DNA of 64,000 nt from Malania oleifera (taxonomy: Eukaryota > Streptophyta > Magnoliopsida > Santalales > Ximeniaceae). Location of the stretch: contig NC_080426.1 of assembly GCF_029873635.1 (NCBI RefSeq), positions 50,110,093 through 50,174,092 of the forward strand, read 5' to 3'. Of the stretch, positions 58,102 through 64,000 are shown one piece after another. The notes under the pieces are model-generated. The model did not search any database and was not told the origin of the DNA. It worked only from the letters and a program-made list of their open reading frames with translations. A program made the translations under genes and the position numbers. Every line of letters starts with the position of its first letter. Within the stretch, counting starts at the first letter, position 1.

Positions 58102-61100
58102 CTATACGTCTTCAATATCGGTATCATCCTCACTTTTTAGAGTGTCTTCCTCTTTACTACAGTACTCAACCATAGTTTCATCTTTCCCATCAGTTTCATC
58201 ATTGTCAATGAAGTCAATGTGTACTGTGGGTTCAATTTTAATGTCAGCAGTTCCTACGTGTTCTATCGTGGCACCAACCCTATTCAATGGTATAGGATCG
58301 ACTCCTTTCTCGATAACATTGATAGCGAAGTGCGTTGCTACACTAACAGGTGATTGATCTTCTTGGAAAGCATCATCGTTGACACTTTTCTCCCCATCTG
58401 CGACTTCTGTAATATCATACAAACTTTGAGGAGGAATTTTTTGGGCAACTTGCCATTCACCCTTCAATTTTGTGTCCTTAAGGTATAACATTTGTTCTGC
58501 CTGCGTCGCTAGCACAAAAGGGTCATTTTGATACCATGTTTTACTAAAATTGACACTAGTAAAGTAGACATCCATGTTTATCCCACTCTTTTTTATTGCT
58601 GATGTCCCACCAGGTACACTTGAACATGTGGACAAGTCTGTTAGCTCCATAGTGAAGCTCTATAATGTCATACACCAAAGTAGTCAATTTCTTCTTTTCC
58701 TTCTGTGCCTAGCACCGTAACCCCACAATTTTGGGTTCTTCTATGCAGTTCGAGGGACTTCATATGAAATCATAAGCCGGTGACAATGCAACCGCTGTAG
58801 CGGTTAACTCGTTGATCGGGGCCACATGCCAACGCGTACAAATCTTTACTTGCTATTGGTTCTTTATTATAATACATGACTTTCATCTATTTATTAAAAA
58901 GGAATTTAGATGAGTAAACCGTCAATATTGAAAATGTACATTGCAGCGAACTCAAGCAGTATTTGTTAGTTACGTGGCACCTAAACCAATTGACAAATTC
59001 CTTCTTATGTCTTTCGTCAACATTTCTTTCATTTTGAGCCAAAAGTTTAGCTTTATGTTCACTATATGCAACAATAGTACGTGTTAATGTCAACTAAGTA
59101 TATATGCATATGTAAATATAATGCAAAGTAAGGAGTTTGGAACCACGTACTCGATATATGGAACAATTTCATCACAATTATTAAGGACGTAAAAATGGGT
59201 CTTTCGTAGGTCATCCATATCAATGAAATTGTAAACCCGTGCACCGAATGACCGAACATTTCCTCAAAATATAAAGCTCCTTGGTTCTTCATCTTTGACA
59301 TTAATAGCATGAACGTCTACATTTCGCTCCTCACAAGTGAACCTTGTTTCAATATCATGTAGATACATTGAGCAAAATGCAAGACATTCACTGTCAGTGT
59401 ATGCCTCAATGATTGAACCTTCCAATCGTGCCTTATTGTGCACATACCCCTTCAAAGTGGACAAAAACCTATGCATTTTACATAGCATTAGTGACTTGTA
59501 CACAAAAAAAAAAAAAAAGCAAGCAAATCATATGAACATTGTAAGACTTTATAATTTACCTCTCAATAGGATACATCCAACAATATTAGACCGGTCCTCC
59601 AATTATGGCCTCCATTGGTAAATGGGCGGCTAGGTGGACCATCACATCGAAGAATGCTGGCGGAAATATTTTCTCCAACTTGCATAGTATGATCACAATG
59701 TCCTCCATTAACCATTCAAGTACGTTTACGCTCAATTTCTTGGAGCACAACTGTCGAAAGAAGATCCCCAATTCAATCAGCACCGAGCGAACATCTTCGG
59801 TTAAGTGTCCACGAAGGAAAATGGGCAGAACCCATTGCAAAAGGATGTGATAGTCATGAATTTTCATTCCTAACATCTTCCTTTCCTTTGTGCTTATGCA
59901 TCGAATTATGTTCGATGCATATCCATCAAGGAACTTCACTTATTTCAACCATTCGAAGAAATTATTTGTCTCATCTTTCGAAAATGTGTAATAGGCTGAT
60001 GGCATGGGAAGTTTATCCCCATCACGAATCAGATGCAACTCAGGTCGTATTCCCATATCTTCCATATCCAGATGAGCATTTGCATTGTCCTTTGTCTTCC
60101 CATTTATATCCAGCAATGTACAAGTGACATTCTCACAAATGTTCTTCTCGATGTGCATAGCATCCAAGTTATGGCATAGTGGAAGATCTTTCCAATATGA
60201 CAACTAGAAGAAGATGTTTCTCTTTGTCCAATTTAACTCCCACTCAACACGTTTCTTTTTTCTATTGCTAGGTGATTTCCCAAATTTCATATCTCTGATC
60301 AACCTAAGCTGGTTTAATATCTCTTCCCCACTTATTCGGTTTGGTTGCAACCTTCGTTCAGATTTTCCATTAAAGCTTCTAACACCATGAGTCCTCCAAG
60401 GATGTCCAAGTCGTAGAAAACGACGATGACACATTAAACATAACTTGCATCCATGCTTCAAGGATAAAGACCCAGCATCCTTATTACATACTGGGCATGC
60501 TAAGTAACCTTTTGTGCTCTAGCCCGATAAATTGTCGTAGACGGGGAAATCATTAATTGTCCACAATAGTATAGCATGCATCCAAAATGTTGTCTCGACC
60601 TCCACATCAAATGTCTCCTCTCCTTTTTCCCATACTTCTTTCAACTCATCAATTAATGGCCTAAAGTAAACATCAATATCATTACTAGGTGCCCTCGGTC
60701 TGGGAATAAGTAGAGACATATAAATAAAGGGTTCTTTCATACATCGTCATGGCCTCATATTGTATGGCATCATCATAACTGGCCACATGTTATACGGGTT
60801 GTTCGTGTTATTGAAAGGATTGAACCCACATGAAGCAAGGTCAAGTCTGATGTTGCGAGGATCATTAGAAAACCACAGATGCATTTTATCAAACTCTGCC
60901 CAAGCTTCCGAGTCCGCTGGATGGCTAAGGGTGTTTTCCTCTTGAAGATGTTTCTCTTTATGTCATCTCATATTTGCAGCAGTCTTTCTACACATGTACA
61001 ATCATTGCAATCGTGGTATTAACGGACAATATCGCAAAACTTTTTAGGGGATCTTTTTACCCTTCTTATGATTAGTTGTATACCTCGGTTCACCACAGTC

Positions 61101-61859
61101 TGGACATCCATTCGCATTTTCATGTTCACCATAAAAGAGTGCACAATCATACCTACATGCATGTATTGTAGTGTAACCGAGACTCAATTCACACATGTAT
61201 GTCTTTGCCTCATAAAAGGACTTTGGAAGTGTTTCACCATCAAGAAGTGCCGCCTTAATGAGGTTTAAATGCATGTTGAATGCATTCTGAGATAACCCAT
61301 GCATTGTCTTTGCATGAAGCAACTTTATCAGGAACTCTAATTTTGAGAACTTTGTACAGTTTGGATATAAGAGTACTCGTGCATCCCTCACAGGATTAGC
61401 AAATGGTTTACCGATTCGATTTAACGTACTAGGATCGCAAGATATGGTACCTACTGAAGTGGATTCATCACCAGTACGCGACACACTAAAATCTTCCATG
61501 TCCACTGCAATCCCCCTTTGCAAGTCACCTAACATTTCAATTAACCCTTCCGAACGTGTATCACCACCTACTATATTTGCCCCTTCATCTTCATCGTCAT
61601 CATCATCGCTCTGAACTGTATAATCTTCACCATGGAACACCCATGTTGTGTACCTTTTTTCCATTCCAAAGTCTAATAAATGTGTATGAACCAAATCAAT
61701 GTGTTTGAATGTTATGTTTTGGCATTTCTTGCAAGGACACCTTATTCTACTAACATCATCTGCACGAGAACGCGCGAACTCTATGAAATTATGTACCCCT
61801 TTCACATATTCTAGCAAAAACCTACCTCGAGCATTCATCCAACTCTTATCCATGTTCAT
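58102..61859 (-). pseudogene. CACTA TNP2-type transposase with in-frame stops
   Basis: Read from 61859 on the minus strand. An N-terminal transposase-associated domain (MDKSWMNARG, IRCPCKKCQN) is followed by the CPDCGEPRY knuckle and the Transposase_21 region (PADSEAWAEFDKMH, LLIPRPRAPSNDIDVY, LWTINDFPVYDNLSG, HNLDAMHIEKNICENV, HDYHILLQWVLP). After an intron with intact GT-AG ends (59559-59469) come LSTLKGYVHNKARLEGSI and a DUF4216-like end (TWYQNDPFVLATQAEQMLYL), finishing in an acidic tail at 58102. Stops interrupt the frame near 61046, 60998, 60958, 60729, 60520, 60206, 59941 and 59590. Domain order and intron are as in intact TNP2 genes, so decay is by point mutation rather than rearrangement. 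Confidence 0.88.
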
Positions 61860-63147
61860 TAATTCCCTATAACATGTTCAAGTAAATGGTGTTGATTACA
61901 TTGTTATAATGTTTATGATGCATGTATCGTGAATCCTATAATCAACCACCTTCCGTCTAAGGGGTATGGATCTTATCCCATTCAGGAATGTTGCAATTAT
62001 GTTGCAATCAATCGCTCAAATTCTTTCGTTGTAGTCATTATAAATTTCGACAGTATCTCCCCATGGCTCTCCAAGTACAAGAGATGGGGGAAGTGCACAT
62101 CACTTTCTAGTTTTCCATCACTAACAAATTGTCACCACATCCCACTATGAACCCAGAGAACATAAGTAGAGACGCGCTCGAAATATATAATGATAATGAA
62201 CAGAAAGTGAACGATGACAACAACGTAAATACAACTTCCTAAACTATCCACATTGGACAATTTAAGAATGGGTGAAATACAAACATCACTAATCGTAAAT
62301 GAAACAAATAATCAACATGTTCAATTGATTATTAGTCTACATAATATGACTAATAATCAATTGAATTTTAACAATTGATTTGTCTCACATGTACGATGAG
62401 ACATGAATGTATAGTAACCATTCTTGAACGGGTCTAAGCTTCAATGCACACATGAAATGACAATAATTAATTTTTCATAAGGATCTCGTGATAAGTAGGA
62501 TTTCCTTTCATTGTGCATGGTTTCAACTGAAAGATTCAACTTGATTTACTTGTAAGGTTAACTTTCGTGACTGCAGAATTGGAAGTCAGTTAGTTTATTG
62601 CTCATATCACATTCTTTAATGTCATGGACACTCTATTCAATCTTTCCTAAGGATCCTTCACATATTCAATTTGTTTTGTTTCTTGTTCAATTTTCAAGTC
62701 CTAGATAAATTTAACAAAATACATGGCAAAGATTATTTTTATTTTTAAGTCCATTAAGAAATGATGGGAAACCTCCTTCATTTGTCATGATTAAATACAG
62801 ATAAAATAAAACAAAAATTTTGAATTAAGAAATAAAATTATACATCAAGAAAACAAAACTCTTCATGAAGAAAAAAAAAATGTTGAAGCCAAAGACAAAA
62901 TCTTTCATAAAAAATTTGAATATAAGGAATCATGCAAAATTTGAAAAATAAATTTGAATATTCACATTTCATGTATACAAGCCTAAAGATTTGGGTTGTG
63001 ACTCTAAAACCAACTAATAATTTTTTTTGGAACAATAGTAGTGATTTTCGGAACAATAATAATGATATCCCAAACAAATCATAAACACATGAACATAAAA
63101 CAATTAATTAGAGCAGAGAAGATGCATGACTTGGAGCGGTGATGGGA
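61860..63147 (-). other. CACTA 5' non-coding region
   Basis: AT-rich sequence between the transposase start and the GC-rich minisatellite. No supported exon was seen. It probably holds the leader and possibly an intron of the transposase transcript. Confidence 0.45.
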
Positions 63148-63283
63148 GGAGATGCTGTGGGCGGCAGCGATGAGCGGAGATGCTGTGGGTGGAGGTAACA
63201 GGCGGAGACACTGTGGGCAGCGGCGACGGGCGGAGATGCTGTGGGCGGTGGCGACGAGCGGAGACACTGTCGGCGACGGCTTG
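63148..63283 (-). repeat. 28-bp GC-rich minisatellite near CACTA 5' end
   Basis: GGAGATGCTGTGGGCGGNGGCGACGAGC-like units start at 63148, 63176, 63204, 63232 and 63260, exactly 28 bp apart. This is the most GC-rich stretch of the element. The open frames through it on both strands have biased composition and are not accepted as proteins. Confidence 0.9.
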
Positions 63284-63479
63284 AGATTCAATGGCAGGAG
63301 GACTGCACTGCGTGCATGGAGGAGCAAGGAGGGAGGGGCAAGAGGGAGGAGTGAGGAGGAGGGGGCAGGAAGATGGAGCAGAACGATGAAGAGTAAAGAG
63401 ACGGTAGGAGGGAGAAGGAGGGAGGAGAAAGAACAAAATTTGGGGAAAGTGTGCGAAATTATGCGGGTTAAGGGACTTT

Positions 63480-64000
63480 AGATTTTGAGCATCAGTTGCA
63501 GTTTTTAAAACTATCACTACTACTCTTAAATAATTTTTTTGTTTATTTTTTTAAATAAAAGGACTATTAGTGACGGTTCTTAAAACTGTCACTAATAAAG
63601 GACTAGTAGTGACGAAAATAAGAAACCGTCACTACTACTTTGAAATTATTTTTGTTTATTTTTTTAAATAAAAGGACTATTAGTGACTGTTCTAAAAATC
63701 ATCACTAATAAGGAACTAGTAGTGATGAAAATACAAAATCGTCACTAGTACTTTGAAATTATTATTATTTTCTTTAAATAAAAGTATTATTAGTGACAAT
63801 TCCGAAAATCGTCACTAATAAAGGACCAGTTGTGACGAAAATAAAAAACTATCACTACTACTCTGAAATGATTTTTTTTACATTTTCTTTAATATAAAAG
63901 ACTATTAGTGATGGTTCTGAAAACTGTCACTAATAAGAAACCAGTAATGATGAAAATAAAAAACCATCACTAATAGTCTAAAATAATACATTTTTTTATT
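63480..64000 (-). repeat. CACTA 5' subterminal repeats, about 113-bp tandem unit
   Basis: Units containing CTATTAGTGACGGTTCT, CTGTCACTAATAA, AGTAGTGACGAAAATA and ACCGTCACTACTACT recur with phase marks at 63564, 63677, 63787 and 63902 and run off the window edge. They carry the same AGTGACG core as the 3' side but in a longer, regular unit. Confidence 0.88.

Larger units (their letters stand above)
50928..64000 (-). mobile_element. CACTA (En/Spm) DNA transposon, 3' end to beyond window
   Basis: It starts with the terminal inverted repeat CACTACAAAAAATAAG at 50928 (preceded by AAC, the expected 3-bp target duplication). Subterminal TTAGTGACGGTTT-type repeats lie on both sides (50940-51480 and 63480-64000). 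Between them, on the minus strand, are a TNP2-type transposase and a second gene of the Transposase_24 type, the normal CACTA gene set. The right end is outside the window, so the element exceeds 13 kb; about 2 kb of this is a nested solo LTR. Both genes are broken. Confidence 0.93.

Noticed and set aside
58142-58357. Plus-strand open frame opposite the transposase end
   Set aside because: Antisense to the DUF4216-like coding block on the minus strand.
63104-63517. Pro/Ser-rich 137-residue open frame and its antisense partner
   Set aside because: Driven by the 28-bp GC-rich repeat; no domain, and frames are open on both strands because of composition.

Overview
This is a window of plant nuclear DNA, from an angiosperm; the sequence does not fix the family or species. 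It is AT-rich, contains one intact protein gene, and is otherwise built from nested, decayed transposable elements. The gene, at 23302-24648, is an intronless 448-residue cytochrome-b5-fused delta-8 sphingolipid long-chain-base desaturase. It lies in a comparatively element-poor stretch (about 22.3-28.4 kb) holding two short interspersed elements (SINEs) and small tandem repeats.

Left side. Positions 1-7722 are the 3' part of a degenerate Ty3/gypsy chromovirus (protease, reverse transcriptase (RT), RNase H, integrase, chromodomain-like end, polypurine tract, 3' long terminal repeat (LTR)). A solo LTR of another family interrupts its integrase. Positions 10234-21273 hold an unusual array LTR-gag-LTR-gag-LTR of a gag-only element. 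The array is flanked as one unit by the 5-bp target duplication CTCCT, has a further solo LTR inside its second gag, and sits inside a tRNA-derived SINE that it split in two.

Middle. Downstream of the desaturase come a SINE with a perfect 17-bp target duplication and a 12-copy, 65-bp tandem array whose monomers alternate between two types. A Ty1/copia Sirevirus-like element follows on the minus strand (3' LTR, several polypurine tracts, broken RNase H/RT).

Right side. From 33451 onward nearly every boundary is the left-hand edge of another insertion: a copia LTR piece, a CACTA piece, a minus-strand gag-only gypsy element, a plus-strand LTR with its primer binding site, a gypsy element (39114-46885, itself carrying a solo Sirevirus-type LTR), another gypsy element (46886-49545), another LTR (49546-50927), and a large CACTA (En/Spm) transposon (50928 to beyond the window end). 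The CACTA element carries both of its usual genes, now broken, on the minus strand, plus a triplicated 832-bp segment with a solo LTR inside it.

Common themes. Most LTRs, gypsy and copia alike, carry an array of short palindromes with a GTCGAC core just upstream of a TATA box, then a CT-rich leader, then a family-specific minisatellite. Many gypsy LTRs also carry a conserved small hairpin followed by TTTTTCAGGT near the 3' end. No RNA gene, CRISPR array or prokaryotic feature was seen. Apart from the desaturase, no gene here looks able to make an intact protein.
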